Shown here: positions 25,790 to 33,957 of the stretch, piece after piece
Layout of the letters: every line of letters begins with the position of its first letter
How positions within the stretch are numbered: the stretch's first letter is position 1
Assembly (NCBI GenBank): GCA_018816525.1
Contig: JAHIVV010000079.1
Location: 1 to 43,431 of the forward strand
DNA length: 43,431 nucleotides
Direction of reading: 5' to 3'
From: Elusimicrobiota bacterium
GTDB lineage: Bacteria > Elusimicrobiota > Endomicrobiia > CG1-02-37-114 > XYA2-FULL-39-19
Notes under the pieces: generated by a model
Seen by the model: the letters and a program-made list of their open reading frames with translations, nothing else
Told to the model about the DNA's origin: nothing
The model's database searches: none
Made by a program: the position numbers and the translations under genes

Positions 25790-26514
25790 ATGATAAAAGA
25801 ATTCTTCTTAAAGTACAAGGGCTGAATTTTGAAATAGGCTCTTTTAGTTTAAAAGATATAAACCTTTCCGTGAATTCCGGGGATTACATGGTTCTCCTCG
25901 GCAAAAATGGCGCGGGAAAAACACTGTTTCTTGATTGTCTGTGCGGTTTAAGAAAATTAAAAAGCGGTGAAATATTTATTGGTGACAGGGATGTGGCCGG
26001 CCTTCCGCCCAGGGAAAGAAATATCGGTTATGTGCCGCAGGACTACGCCCTTTTTCCAAAAATGAAAGTAAAACAAAATATTTCCTTCGGGCTTGAAATC
26101 AGAAAAATAAACAAAGAGGTGATAAGGGAGAAAGTCGGCAGAATGGCGGATTTACTGGGAATTTCCAAACTGCTTGAAAATTATCCCAAAGGTTTAAGCG
26201 GCGGGGAAAAACAGAAAGTTGCTTTAGGGCGCGCTCTGATTATCGAGCCAGGGATGCTTCTGCTTGATGAACCGGTCAGCGCATTGGACGAGCCAACCAA
26301 AATGAAGTGCTGTCAGGAATTTTTAAAAATTCAGAAAGAAACTGGCGTGACAATCCTGCATGTATGCCATAATATAGACGAGGTTTTAATGGTAGCTCAA
26401 AGGGTTTGTTTTTTTGATAACGGAAAGATAGTCCAGTCAGGACCGCTAAATGAGTTGATCAAAAAACCCGCGAATGAAGTAGTTGCAGGTTTTTTTAAAA
26501 AAGAAAAATGTTAA
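25786..26514 (+). CDS. ABC transporter ATP-binding protein (ModC-like, short form)
   Basis: The 242-residue ATPase has Walker A G39-K-N-G-A-G-K-T46, the Q loop in GYVPQD, the signature LSGGE (137-141) and Walker B LLLDE (158-162). The switch His lies in HVCHNIDEV. It ends soon after the nucleotide-binding domain, so it lacks the C-terminal regulatory or TOBE domain found in typical ModC. It forms one unit with the upstream permease and the two downstream binding proteins. Confidence 0.9.
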   Translation: MNDKRILLKVQGLNFEIGSFSLKDINLSVNSGDYMVLLGKNGAGKTLFLDCLCGLRKLKSGEIFIGDRDVAGLPPRERNIGYVPQDYALFPKMKVKQNISFGLEIRKINKEVIREKVGRMADLLGISKLLENYPKGLSGGEKQKVALGRALIIEPGMLLLDEPVSALDEPTKMKCCQEFLKIQKETGVTILHVCHNIDEVLMVAQRVCFFDNGKIVQSGPLNELIKKPANEVVAGFFKKEKC

Positions 26515-26564
26515 AATAAAGCGGCAGAGTTTATAGAATTTGGCTGGGTGTGAGGGGGATAATT

Positions 26565-27341
26565 ATGAAAAAAAATAGAATGTTTTTGTCGGTGGCAGCG
26601 ATTTTTACGGTTTTGATCGGGGTTGCAGGGCTATACGGGCAGGAAACAGGAATAACTCTTTATTGCGGGGCGGGAATAAGGACGCCTGTTGCGGAACTGG
26701 TAGAAATTTTCAATAAAAAGGAAAACATAAATATAAATACTGTTTACAGCGGGTCAGGCTTGCTTTTGGGCCAGATAGACACTACAAAAAGGGGAGATAT
26801 ATATCTCCCGGGCGGTATGTTCTTTTTTGAGCAGGCAATAAAGAAAGGATACGTCTCTAAAGACACTATGAAAAGGGTTGCATATTTTGTTCCGGTCATT
26901 TTAACACAGAAAGGCAATCCTAAGAAAATATCAAAACTCAAAGATTTAACGAAAGACGGGATGAAAATCGGTATTGGAAATTTTGAAGCCTGTGAAATCG
27001 GACCTGTAACACAGAGAATATTCGATATAAACAAAATATCAGGCAAGATTAAAAAGAATATCGTCTACACTAGCCTTACAGTAAACGAATTAGGAAATGC
27101 AGTTAAATTAAAAACCATAGATGCGGCCATTGTTTGGGACGCGGTTGCGGCGATGTATCCGGATGATGGTTATATTGTTAAAATTCAGAAAAAAAATAAT
27201 GTAATTTCTATTATTCCGGCAGGCATCCTGCCTTTTTCGCAGAATAAAGAATTGGCTCAGAAATTTATTGATTTTATGGTTTCACCTGAAGGCCAAAAAG
27301 TTTTCAAGAAAAATAAATATGTAACGGAGGAACCGAAATGA
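26565..27341 (+). CDS. Periplasmic substrate-binding protein, ModA-like (copy 1)
   Basis: The 258-residue product begins with a signal peptide (MKKNRMFLSVAAIFTVLIG..., likely cleaved near residue 25) that lacks a lipobox. The mature part has the ModA-like pattern ITLYCGAGIRTPVAELVEIF, YSGSGLLLGQI and RGDIYLPGG, then IDAAIVWDAVAAMY near the C-terminus. An in-frame GTG at 26550 would add five residues; the ATG is preferred because GAGGGGG lies at the right distance. It is a clear paralogue of the next gene. The bound anion is unknown. Confidence 0.85.
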   Translation: MKKNRMFLSVAAIFTVLIGVAGLYGQETGITLYCGAGIRTPVAELVEIFNKKENININTVYSGSGLLLGQIDTTKRGDIYLPGGMFFFEQAIKKGYVSKDTMKRVAYFVPVILTQKGNPKKISKLKDLTKDGMKIGIGNFEACEIGPVTQRIFDINKISGKIKKNIVYTSLTVNELGNAVKLKTIDAAIVWDAVAAMYPDDGYIVKIQKKNNVISIIPAGILPFSQNKELAQKFIDFMVSPEGQKVFKKNKYVTEEPK

Positions 27342-28144
27342 AAGCAAAAATAATTATATTGACATCTTTTGCAGCAATGCTGGCTGTGGTTTCATGCACA
27401 AAGGTTTCAGAGAAAGAAAACCAGGCTTCGCTGTTTGTTTATTGCGGGAGTTCGATGAGGCCGCCGATGGAAGAAATTGCAAAGCTTTATGAAAAAGAAA
27501 AAGGAGAGAAGGTTGTTTTTACGTTTGGCGATTCAGGGACTATCCTTATTCAGGCTGAACAATCGAAGATGGGGGATTTATACGTCAGCCACGAACCTTT
27601 TTCAACTTTAACTATGAAAAAGAAAACCGCTGATGAAACAAAAACTATAGCTTATTTGTATCCGATAATTGCGGTAAGGAAAGGTAATCCCAAGGGAATA
27701 CACTCTTTTTCTGATTTGGATAAACAGGGAATCAGGTTAGGTTTACCGGATTCAAAATATTCAACCTGCGGGCAGATTGTCAGCGCAATGCTGAAAAAGG
27801 CCGGTTTAGAAGAAGCGGTTCAAAAAAATGTGGTTTTAAATACCAGGTCCAGCGGAGATCTTGGTAATGCTTTGAAATTAGGCACTATTGATGCGGCTGT
27901 AATGTGGGATGCTGTAGCGGCAATTTATTCCAACGAAATAGAAATAGCAAAAATTGAAAAGAAATATGAAATAGATGCAATCACTTCGGCAACTTTTGAG
28001 AAAGTTCGCATGGATAAAGTAGCTGTAACTGTTGTATTATTGAGTTTTTCCGAAAAAAAGCCCGAAGCCAAGCAGTTTATTGATTTTGTCTGCTCCCCTA
28101 AAGGCCAGGAAATTTTTAAACAAAAAGGTTTTTCTATACAATAA
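27338..28144 (+). CDS. Substrate-binding lipoprotein, ModA-like (copy 2)
   Basis: The 268-residue product has a lipoprotein signal with lipobox V-V-S-C20. It repeats the plan of copy 1: LFVYCGSSMRPPMEEIAKLY, FGDSGTILIQAEQSKMGDLYV, DLGNALKLGTIDAAVMWDAVAAIY and QFIDFVCSPKGQEIF. It overlaps copy 1 by ATGA. So copy 1 should be soluble in the periplasm while copy 2 is anchored. The pair arose by tandem duplication and then diverged widely, which suggests two substrates or two affinities for one ABC channel. Confidence 0.85.
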   Translation: MKAKIIILTSFAAMLAVVSCTKVSEKENQASLFVYCGSSMRPPMEEIAKLYEKEKGEKVVFTFGDSGTILIQAEQSKMGDLYVSHEPFSTLTMKKKTADETKTIAYLYPIIAVRKGNPKGIHSFSDLDKQGIRLGLPDSKYSTCGQIVSAMLKKAGLEEAVQKNVVLNTRSSGDLGNALKLGTIDAAVMWDAVAAIYSNEIEIAKIEKKYEIDAITSATFEKVRMDKVAVTVVLLSFSEKKPEAKQFIDFVCSPKGQEIFKQKGFSIQ

Positions 28145-28162
28145 AAATCTCTGGTTTTTTTC

Positions 28163-28191
28163 TTGACAAATCTCTCCTAAACAAGTAGAAT
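28163..28191 (+). promoter_or_regulatory. Consensus-like sigma-70 promoter for rpsF-ssb-rpsR-rplI-dnaB
   Basis: TTGACA (28163-28168) is followed after 17 bases by TAGAAT (28186-28191), one mismatch from the -10 consensus. The transcript would start near 28198, giving a leader of roughly 88 bases before rpsF. It sits at the boundary between the accessory transporter block and the housekeeping genes. Confidence 0.78.
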
Positions 28192-28197
28192 TATCAA

Positions 28198-28285
28198 ACA
28201 AAATAAGACCCTATAAAACTGTAACAGTCTCCCTTTGCTCCATAGCAAAGAAATATGAGGGCTTTAATCCAAAAAGGAGGACCAA
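28198..28285 (+). promoter_or_regulatory. Structured 5' leader of rpsF
   Basis: The predicted leader holds a perfect 7-bp hairpin, CTTTGCT (28233-28239) with AGCAAAG (28244-28250) around a CCAT loop, plus an upstream segment with AGAC/GTCT (28207-28210 and 28227-28230) that could pair. AAAAAGGAGGACCAA is the rpsF ribosome-binding site. Autoregulatory rpsF leaders bound by the S6:S18 complex are known in several phyla. Both partners are encoded downstream here, but I cannot confirm that the conserved binding motif is present. Confidence 0.4.
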
Positions 28286-28675
28286 ATGAGTCAATATGAG
28301 ACTATTTTTATCTGCAAACCCGACCTGCCAAGCGACAAAGTTGCAAGCCTGACTGAAAAAGTCAAATCAATCATCACAGAGTCCACAGGGACTATCAATG
28401 CCGTAAACGAATGGGGAAAAAGAAGGTTGGCATATCCCATTTCCGGTTGTCAGGAAGGGATTTATGTATTCTTTGATTTTACCGCGCCCAGCGAAGCCGT
28501 AAACAAAGTGGAGACCTTCTACAAAATTACGGAAGAAATCATCCGTTTCATTTCGGTAAGAAAAGAATCCAGGATGAAGAAGAAACCCTTGCGCAAACCA
28601 AAAGACTCTCTCCGGGCAATTAAAAAGGAGGACTCCAGAAATGCCCCAGAAAATAAGGTTGCCAGAACAGAATAG
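28286..28675 (+). CDS. rpsF: 30S ribosomal protein S6
   Basis: S6 pairs with S18 on the platform of the small subunit. The 129-residue product has the beta-alpha-beta start MSQYETIFICKPDLPSDKV and the INAVNEWGKRRLAYPISGCQEGIYVFFDF segment. A charged C-terminal tail after about residue 95 (KKKPLRKPKDSLRAIKKED) follows. The last 35 bases overlap ssb in another frame, so the tail sequence also carries the ssb ribosome-binding site. GGAGGACC precedes its own ATG. Confidence 0.96.
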   Translation: MSQYETIFICKPDLPSDKVASLTEKVKSIITESTGTINAVNEWGKRRLAYPISGCQEGIYVFFDFTAPSEAVNKVETFYKITEEIIRFISVRKESRMKKKPLRKPKDSLRAIKKEDSRNAPENKVARTE

Positions 28676-29099
28676 TGTTACCATCGTAGGAAGATTGGCG
28701 GCAGACCCTGTTTTAAGATATACGCAGAAAGGGCAGGGTGTTTGCCGTTTTGATGCAGCGGTTAACAGAAGCTACAAAGATGCTACCGGCGAATGGCAGA
28801 AAGAGGTTAACTTTATTCCTGTTGTTGTGTGGCGCGATGCTGCAGTCCGCTGCAATGAACGCTTGAAAAAAGGAAGCCCGGTATTTGTGACCGGCCGTTT
28901 AAAAAACCGTTCCTGGGAAGATAAATCAGGCCAAAAACGTTCATCACTGGAAATTGAAGCCCAAAAAGTTCAGTTTTTACAGGTCATGGGAGATGACGCT
29001 TCAGAAGAAGGCGCATCGGAAGAAAAATCTGCGGGCTTAAACAAGCCTGTTGCGGAAGTACCGGAAGAAACTGCCGGAGAAGAAGAAATACCATTTTAA
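28641..29099 (+). CDS. ssb: Single-stranded DNA-binding protein
   Basis: SSB coats single-stranded DNA and recruits repair and replication proteins through its C-terminal tip. The 152 residues have an OB fold (about 8-112) starting NSVTIVGRLAADPVLRYTQKG, with the QKEVNFIPVVVWRD and GSPVFVTGRLKNRSWEDKSG motifs. A flexible acidic tail ends EEEIPF, matching the usual D-D-[IL]-P-F tip. It starts inside rpsF with AAGGAGGACTCC upstream. The rpsF-ssb-rpsR order is standard. Confidence 0.97.
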   Translation: MPQKIRLPEQNSVTIVGRLAADPVLRYTQKGQGVCRFDAAVNRSYKDATGEWQKEVNFIPVVVWRDAAVRCNERLKKGSPVFVTGRLKNRSWEDKSGQKRSSLEIEAQKVQFLQVMGDDASEEGASEEKSAGLNKPVAEVPEETAGEEEIPF

Positions 29100-29114
29100 A
29101 AAGAGGAGAGGACA

Positions 29115-29390
29115 ATGGCTTTTATAAAAGGAAAAAGAGACAGCAAGGATTTTAAAGGCAAAAGGCCCAGAAAAATGATGATTTCAAGGCGTAAGGTCTG
29201 CAGATTTTGCGCTGAGTATATAGACATTGATTACAAGGACGCAAATTTGTTAAGAAATTTCATCACTGAAAGAGGAAAAATTCTTGCCGGCAGAATAACG
29301 GGTGTATGCTCAAAACACCAGAGAATATTGACGGATGCAATCAAAAGGGCAAGAGTTATTGCTATCCTTCCATTCGCGAACATATATTGA
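29115..29390 (+). CDS. rpsR: 30S ribosomal protein S18
   Basis: S18 binds S6 and the 16S central domain. The 91 residues contain a basic start, the [44 protein letters not shown] core, and the ending [17 protein letters not shown]. The C-x2-C plus C-x-x-H arrangement resembles the zinc-binding S18 form. AAGAGGAGAGGACA precedes the ATG. rplI follows after 46 bases. Confidence 0.97.
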   Translation: MAFIKGKRDSKDFKGKRPRKMMISRRKVCRFCAEYIDIDYKDANLLRNFITERGKILAGRITGVCSKHQRILTDAIKRARVIAILPFANIY

Positions 29391-29436
29391 CCAGCGGTTG
29401 AACTGATAGTTAAAACTTTATGGAGGTGTTTGTTAA

Positions 29437-29916
29437 ATGAAAGTCATTTTGAAACAAAATATCAGCGGAGTTGGTAAAATAGGCGATATAAAAGAAGTCA
29501 GCCCCGGGCATGCGAGAAATTATTTACTGCCGAACGCTTTAGCGTTATTAGCCAATGACAAAAATTTGGCAGTGGTCCAACGCGCAAAAGAAGTTATAGA
29601 GAAACAAAAGGGCGTGGAAAAAGGAACCTTGAAGGAATTTGCTGAAAAACTCAGCAAAGCTTCAATAAATATCGGCGTAAAAACTGGGGAAGGCGGCAAG
29701 CTTTTCGGAAGCGTAACCAAGGATGACATAGTTGAACAGATTAAGAAAGACCTGGGCCATGATATCAACAAAAAAGATATCGTTTTCGAGGACCCGATAA
29801 AAGAAACCGGCCTTTATTCTGTTGAAATAAAACTTAAATCAAAAAAATTCTCAGATGAAATATCAGAAACTGTTAAACTTAAAGTTTGGGTTGTCGAGAA
29901 AAAAGAAGGAAAATAA
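29437..29916 (+). CDS. rplI: 50S ribosomal protein L9
   Basis: L9 projects from the L1-stalk base and limits frameshifting and queue collisions. The 159 residues have the N-terminal domain MKVILKQNISGVGKIGDIKEVSPGHARNYLLPN, which is highly conserved. A long connecting helix (about 40-75) and a C-terminal domain with GGKLFGSVTKDDIVEQI follow. It is slightly longer than the typical 149 aa. ATGGAGGTGTTTG gives a strong ribosome-binding site. Confidence 0.97.
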   Translation: MKVILKQNISGVGKIGDIKEVSPGHARNYLLPNALALLANDKNLAVVQRAKEVIEKQKGVEKGTLKEFAEKLSKASINIGVKTGEGGKLFGSVTKDDIVEQIKKDLGHDINKKDIVFEDPIKETGLYSVEIKLKSKKFSDEISETVKLKVWVVEKKEGK

Positions 29917-29919
29917 ACC

Positions 29920-31269
29920 ATGCCGGAAATGTTAGATAAGGTGCCGCCAAATTCTGTCGAAGCGGAAATGGCTATCCTGGGTTCGATGATTATCGAAAAG
30001 GAAGCTATCGCAAAAGCGCTTGAAATAGTGGATGAGATCCATTTTTACCGGGATACGCATAGAAAAATCTTCAAAATTATAAAAAGATTCTATATGGAAA
30101 ATCTCCCGGTAGACACCGTTTCAATCATTGAAGAATTGAAAAGGGAAAGGCTGCTCGAAGAAATAGGCGGGGCTTCTTACATAGCGACCCTGATAAATAC
30201 TGTTTCCACTGCGGCAAATGTTGAACACTACGCAAATATTGTGCTGAACAAAGCAATATTAAGGCAGCTTATTCAGGCCGGCACACAAATAGCTGAAGCC
30301 GGGTATAAAGCTTCTGACGAGCCCCGGACTTTAATTGACCGGGCCGAAGAAATGATTTTTGCCATCGCCCAGACAAAAGAAGGGCAGGGTTTCACTCAGG
30401 TAAAAGCGACTGTTCAATCCATTCTTACAAGAATTGAAACGCTTATGTCTGATAAAACCGCCCAGCCGGGGCTAAAAACCGGTTTTGCTGAACTTGATGA
30501 AAGAACGGCCGGCCTGCAGCCCTCAAACCTTGTAATAGTCGCTGCGCGCCCTTCAATGGGAAAAACATCTTTTGCCATGAACATAGCGGCAAATGTCGCC
30601 ATAAAAGATAATCTGCCTGTGGGTATTTTCTCAATTGAAACTTCAAAAGAAGAGCTGATATTTAGGCTTATTTGTTCCGAAGCCTGGGTAAATTCGCACG
30701 AAGTCCGCAGGGGTATTTTACCGAAAAAATCCTGGGCAGTTATTACATCTGCAGCAGAGAAGGTTTATAATGCGCCTATTTATATCGACGATACCACAAG
30801 CATTTCTCCCCTGGAAATCCGTACCCGCGCCAGAAGGCTTGCCACTGAACTTGCGACAGAAAATAAAAAATTATCTTTAATAGTAATAGATTATATCCAA
30901 ATGATGCGCGGTTCAGGCAGGACCGATTCCAGGCAGCAGGAAATATCCGAAATTTCACGTTCATTAAAAGGTTTGGCAAGAGAGCTGAACGTCCCTGTTA
31001 TTGCGCTTTCCCAGTTATCAAGAAAACCGGAAGAGAGAGGCAGGGAAGGCGTGCCGCAGCTTTCCGATTTGAGGGAATCCGGCGCGCTTGAACAGGATGC
31101 GGATGTAGTCATGTTCATATATAGAAAGGAGGTTTATAGCAAATCTCCTGATGATGAAGGCAAAGCAAATATAATGATAGCGAAACAGCGTAACGGCCCT
31201 ACGGGTGAAGTAGAAATGAGATTTTTTAAGGAATATACGAGATTCGAAAGACTTGATAAATCTTCTTAA
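29920..31269 (+). CDS. dnaB: Replicative DNA helicase DnaB
   Basis: DnaB is the hexameric 5'-3' helicase of the replication fork. The 449-residue protein has the N-terminal domain (about 1-105, PPNSVEAEMAILGSMI), a linker, and the RecA-like C-terminal domain. It carries Walker A with K215 (ARPSMGKTS) and Walker B LIVIDYIQMM. The later motifs include SRSLKGLARELNVPVIALSQLSRKPEER and DLRESGALEQDADVV. No intein is present. It starts three bases after rplI, the usual rpsF-ssb-rpsR-rplI-dnaB arrangement. Confidence 0.97.
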   Translation: MPEMLDKVPPNSVEAEMAILGSMIIEKEAIAKALEIVDEIHFYRDTHRKIFKIIKRFYMENLPVDTVSIIEELKRERLLEEIGGASYIATLINTVSTAANVEHYANIVLNKAILRQLIQAGTQIAEAGYKASDEPRTLIDRAEEMIFAIAQTKEGQGFTQVKATVQSILTRIETLMSDKTAQPGLKTGFAELDERTAGLQPSNLVIVAARPSMGKTSFAMNIAANVAIKDNLPVGIFSIETSKEELIFRLICSEAWVNSHEVRRGILPKKSWAVITSAAEKVYNAPIYIDDTTSISPLEIRTRARRLATELATENKKLSLIVIDYIQMMRGSGRTDSRQQEISEISRSLKGLARELNVPVIALSQLSRKPEERGREGVPQLSDLRESGALEQDADVVMFIYRKEVYSKSPDDEGKANIMIAKQRNGPTGEVEMRFFKEYTRFERLDKSS

Positions 31270-31273
31270 AAAT

Positions 31274-32407
31274 ATGAAATTTTCCAGGCCCAATTGGGTA
31301 GAAATTGACATTAACAAAATAAAAGGAAACGTAAAAGAGATATCAAAATTAATTGGCAGTAAAACAAAAATTATCGCTATCATAAAAGATAATGGGTACG
31401 GCCACGGAGCTGCGGAGATAGCAAAATCTTTATTAAAAGACAATTCTGTATGGGGTTTTGGAGTTGCTTCTAATGAAGAAGGAATCACACTGAGGGAAAA
31501 TGGTATTACCAAACCGATTTTACTGCTCGGAGAATTTTATCCCCGTAATTATTTAAAAGAATCGATACAGTTTAACCTCACGCCAACAATAGTCAGTTTT
31601 GAAAGCCTTGAATTCCTGTCAAATTCTTCATTAAAAGCTTCACCGGCAAAGCCGGTGAAATTTCATTTAAAGATAGACACCGGCATGGGCAGGATCGGTA
31701 TTTTACCGTCAGATGTTTCCCGTTTTATAGATAAACTGAAAGAATACAAGAATTTGAAAATGGAAGGCGTGTTCACGCACTTCGCCAGCGCAGACTGCAA
31801 TGTTGATTATACCCTGGAGCAGATAAATGAATTTAAAAGGGCAATAAAATCGGTTAATGATGCAGGTATAAAAAATGTTCTTTTTCATGCCGCAAATTCG
31901 GCTGCGCTGATAAAATATCCTTCTTCTCATTTTTCTCTTGTAAGGCCCGGAATTGCATTATATGGTTTAATGCCTTTTAAAGGGGTTGAAAAATTTATAA
32001 AGCTGCAGCCCGCGTTATCCTGGAAAACTAAAATTGTTTTTATAAAAAAAGTCCCTATAGGAAAGTCAATAAGTTACGGCTGTACTTTTACCGCCAGGCG
32101 TAATTCTCTCATAGCAACCTTTCCGGCAGGTTATGGCGACGGCTATAACAGAAAATTATCGAATTGCGGCAGTGTTATAATAAATAATCACAAAGCCCCG
32201 GTTGTCGGAAGGGTTACAATGGATCTCACGATGGCAGATGTAACAGATGTGCCAGGTGCCCAGGCAGGAGACGAAGTAATATTAATAGGTTCATCAGAGA
32301 ATGGATTGAAAATAACCGCTGATAATATAGCTGAAAAATGCGGAACTATAGACTATGAAATAGTATGCAACATCAATCAGCGCGTGCCGAGAATTTATGT
32401 TAAATAA
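31274..32407 (+). CDS. alr: Alanine racemase
   Basis: Alr makes D-alanine for peptidoglycan with PLP as cofactor. From the ATG at 31274 the product is 377 aa and starts MKFSRPNWVEIDINKIKGN, close to the family start. The TTG at 31253 would add seven unrelated residues, and is rejected. The PLP lysine is K38 in IIKDNGYGHG (usually KANAYGHG). The segments HLKIDTGMGRIG, LVRPGIALYG, SYGCTFTARR and GRVTMDLTMADVTD follow. It begins four bases after dnaB and overlaps mlaE by 11. Confidence 0.94.
   Translation: MKFSRPNWVEIDINKIKGNVKEISKLIGSKTKIIAIIKDNGYGHGAAEIAKSLLKDNSVWGFGVASNEEGITLRENGITKPILLLGEFYPRNYLKESIQFNLTPTIVSFESLEFLSNSSLKASPAKPVKFHLKIDTGMGRIGILPSDVSRFIDKLKEYKNLKMEGVFTHFASADCNVDYTLEQINEFKRAIKSVNDAGIKNVLFHAANSAALIKYPSSHFSLVRPGIALYGLMPFKGVEKFIKLQPALSWKTKIVFIKKVPIGKSISYGCTFTARRNSLIATFPAGYGDGYNRKLSNCGSVIINNHKAPVVGRVTMDLTMADVTDVPGAQAGDEVILIGSSENGLKITADNIAEKCGTIDYEIVCNINQRVPRIYVK
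31639..31659 (+). repeat. Perfect 9-bp palindrome inside alr
   Basis: TTCACCGGC (31639-31647) and GCCGGTGAA (31651-31659) pair exactly around an AAA loop. It encodes S-P-A-K-P-V-K just before the conserved KIDTGMGR segment. It is G+C-rich compared with its surroundings. No second copy was noticed in the window. Confidence 0.5.
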
Positions 32408-33176
32408 AATTGAAGGAAAATTTATAGCTATTTTAGACGGGTTGGCAAAAAGTTTCGTTCTTATTTACAAGATAGTTTATTCATGTTTCCTTAAACCTTT
32501 TGAAGCCAAGCTGGTAATTTATCAGATGGTCAGCATAGGGTTCAGGTCTTTGCCAGTAGCAATGCTTACAGCTTTTTCTGTCGGCATGGTACTGGCCCTT
32601 CAGGCAGGGTATTCCGGCATGTATGTTTTCAACGAACCTTTATATGTCGGTACGATAGTGTGTTTTTCTATCATAAAAGAATTGGGCCCTGTATTAACCG
32701 CTACCGTTATTACCGGAAGAGTCGGCGCGGCAATTACGGCGGAGCTTGGAACCATGAAGGTTACCGAGCAGATAGATGCTCTCTATACGCTCGGTACAAA
32801 TCCTGTAAAATACCTGGCAGTTCCCAGGTTTCTTGCCTGCATTACAATGATTCCGATACTTACCGCAATATCAAATATTTTCAGCATATTAGGAGGATAT
32901 GTTGTTGCTAGGTATAAACTGGACATTTCCTCGACAGTTTATTGGTCTGACACGCTGGATTATGTTAAATTGGATGATTTTTTCCATGGATTCATTAAAT
33001 CAATATTTTTTGCCGGAATCATTGCATTCGTTTCAATTTATAAGGGATTCGGAACAAAAGGCGGGGCTGAAGGAGTGGGAAGAGCAACAACACAGGCGGT
33101 TGTCACTACGCTGGTTTTGATTATTGTTATTGATTATTTCCTTTCCGCGCTGCTTGTTGCTTTAAAAATAGGTTAA
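32397..33176 (+). CDS. mlaE: Phospholipid ABC transporter permease MlaE
   Basis: MlaE is the inner-membrane permease of the MCE system that moves phospholipids between inner and outer membranes. The 259-residue product has about five membrane segments. It carries the family motifs GFRSLPVAMLTAFSVGMVLALQAG, IKELGPVLTATVITGRVGAAITAELGTMKVTEQIDAL and PRFLACITMIPIL, plus a C-terminal GAEGVGRATTQAVV. The start overlaps the end of alr by 11 bases. mlaF and mlaD follow. MlaB and MlaC are not in the window. Confidence 0.95.
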   Translation: MLNKIEGKFIAILDGLAKSFVLIYKIVYSCFLKPFEAKLVIYQMVSIGFRSLPVAMLTAFSVGMVLALQAGYSGMYVFNEPLYVGTIVCFSIIKELGPVLTATVITGRVGAAITAELGTMKVTEQIDALYTLGTNPVKYLAVPRFLACITMIPILTAISNIFSILGGYVVARYKLDISSTVYWSDTLDYVKLDDFFHGFIKSIFFAGIIAFVSIYKGFGTKGGAEGVGRATTQAVVTTLVLIIVIDYFLSALLVALKIG

Positions 33177-33179
33177 AGC

Positions 33180-33935
33180 ATGATAAAAATTGTTGATGTT
33201 CACAAGCATTTTAATAGTAATTATGTTTTGCGCGGCGTAAATCTTGAAGTCCACGCCGGCGAAACATTGACCATAATCGGCGGATCCGGTTCCGGAAAAA
33301 CCGTACTGCTGAGGCATATTGTCGGTTTGTTTCTCGCTGAAAAGGGAATTGTGGAAGTTGACGGAGTCAATCTTGGCGGCGTAGAAGAGCATGAACTTCA
33401 TGAGGTTCAAAAAAAGATCGGGTTTTTGTTCCAGGACGGCGCTTTATTTGATTCTCTTTCAGCAGGCGAGAATGTTGCCTTTGGATTAAGGCATCAGGGA
33501 CTGTCGGAGAATTTATTACGGAGAAAAGTGTCTGAGTGCCTTGATCGCGTAGGATTAAGCGGTATTGAAGATGTGCGGCCTTCTGAATTATCGGGCGGTA
33601 TGAAAAAAAGAGTTGCCTTAGCCCGCGCTATCGCAAGAGATCCTAAATACATGCTTTATGACGAGCCTACAACAGGACTGGACCCGATATTTTCAGACGT
33701 AATTAACGATCTCATGCTATATTTACAAAAAAGTCTTAAAATGACATCTATCATTGTCACACATGACCTTAAATCAGTGTATAAGGTTTCATCCCGGGTT
33801 GCAATGCTGTTTGAAGGCAGAATAATAGCAACAGGAACACCCGATGAAATCAAAAATACATCAGATCCTTACGTTCAGCAGTTTATAAGCGGTTCAAGCA
33901 AAGGGCCGATAAAATTGAAACTAAAAGAATATTAG
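33180..33935 (+). CDS. mlaF: Phospholipid ABC transporter ATPase MlaF
   Basis: This 251-residue ATPase powers the MlaE permease. It has Walker A G34-G-S-G-S-G-K-T41, the Q loop in GFLFQDGALFDSLSAGENVAFGL (the FDSL/NV pattern is typical of MlaF), the signature ELSGGMKKRVALARAI, and Walker B MLYDEPTTGLDPI. The switch His is in VTHDLKSVYK. It starts four bases after mlaE, and mlaD follows after 22 bases with a GGAGG ribosome-binding site. Confidence 0.95.
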   Translation: MIKIVDVHKHFNSNYVLRGVNLEVHAGETLTIIGGSGSGKTVLLRHIVGLFLAEKGIVEVDGVNLGGVEEHELHEVQKKIGFLFQDGALFDSLSAGENVAFGLRHQGLSENLLRRKVSECLDRVGLSGIEDVRPSELSGGMKKRVALARAIARDPKYMLYDEPTTGLDPIFSDVINDLMLYLQKSLKMTSIIVTHDLKSVYKVSSRVAMLFEGRIIATGTPDEIKNTSDPYVQQFISGSSKGPIKLKLKEY

Positions 33936-33957
33936 AACAAACTCGGAGGCTTATAAC

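Noticed and set aside
26519-26549. Weak promoter (TTAAAA-17-TAGAAT) before the first binding protein
   Set aside because: The -35 match is poor (4 of 6) and the genes are tightly packed; not strong enough to list.
26550-26564. GTG start for the first substrate-binding protein
   Set aside because: It would place five residues before a clean signal peptide, and the G-rich ribosome-binding site fits the ATG at 26565.
28145-28162. T run after the transporter genes as an intrinsic terminator
   Set aside because: No G+C-rich stem precedes it; it lies directly before the rpsF promoter -35 box.
31253-31273. TTG start for alr overlapping dnaB
   Set aside because: The ATG at 31274 gives the typical alanine racemase N-terminus.
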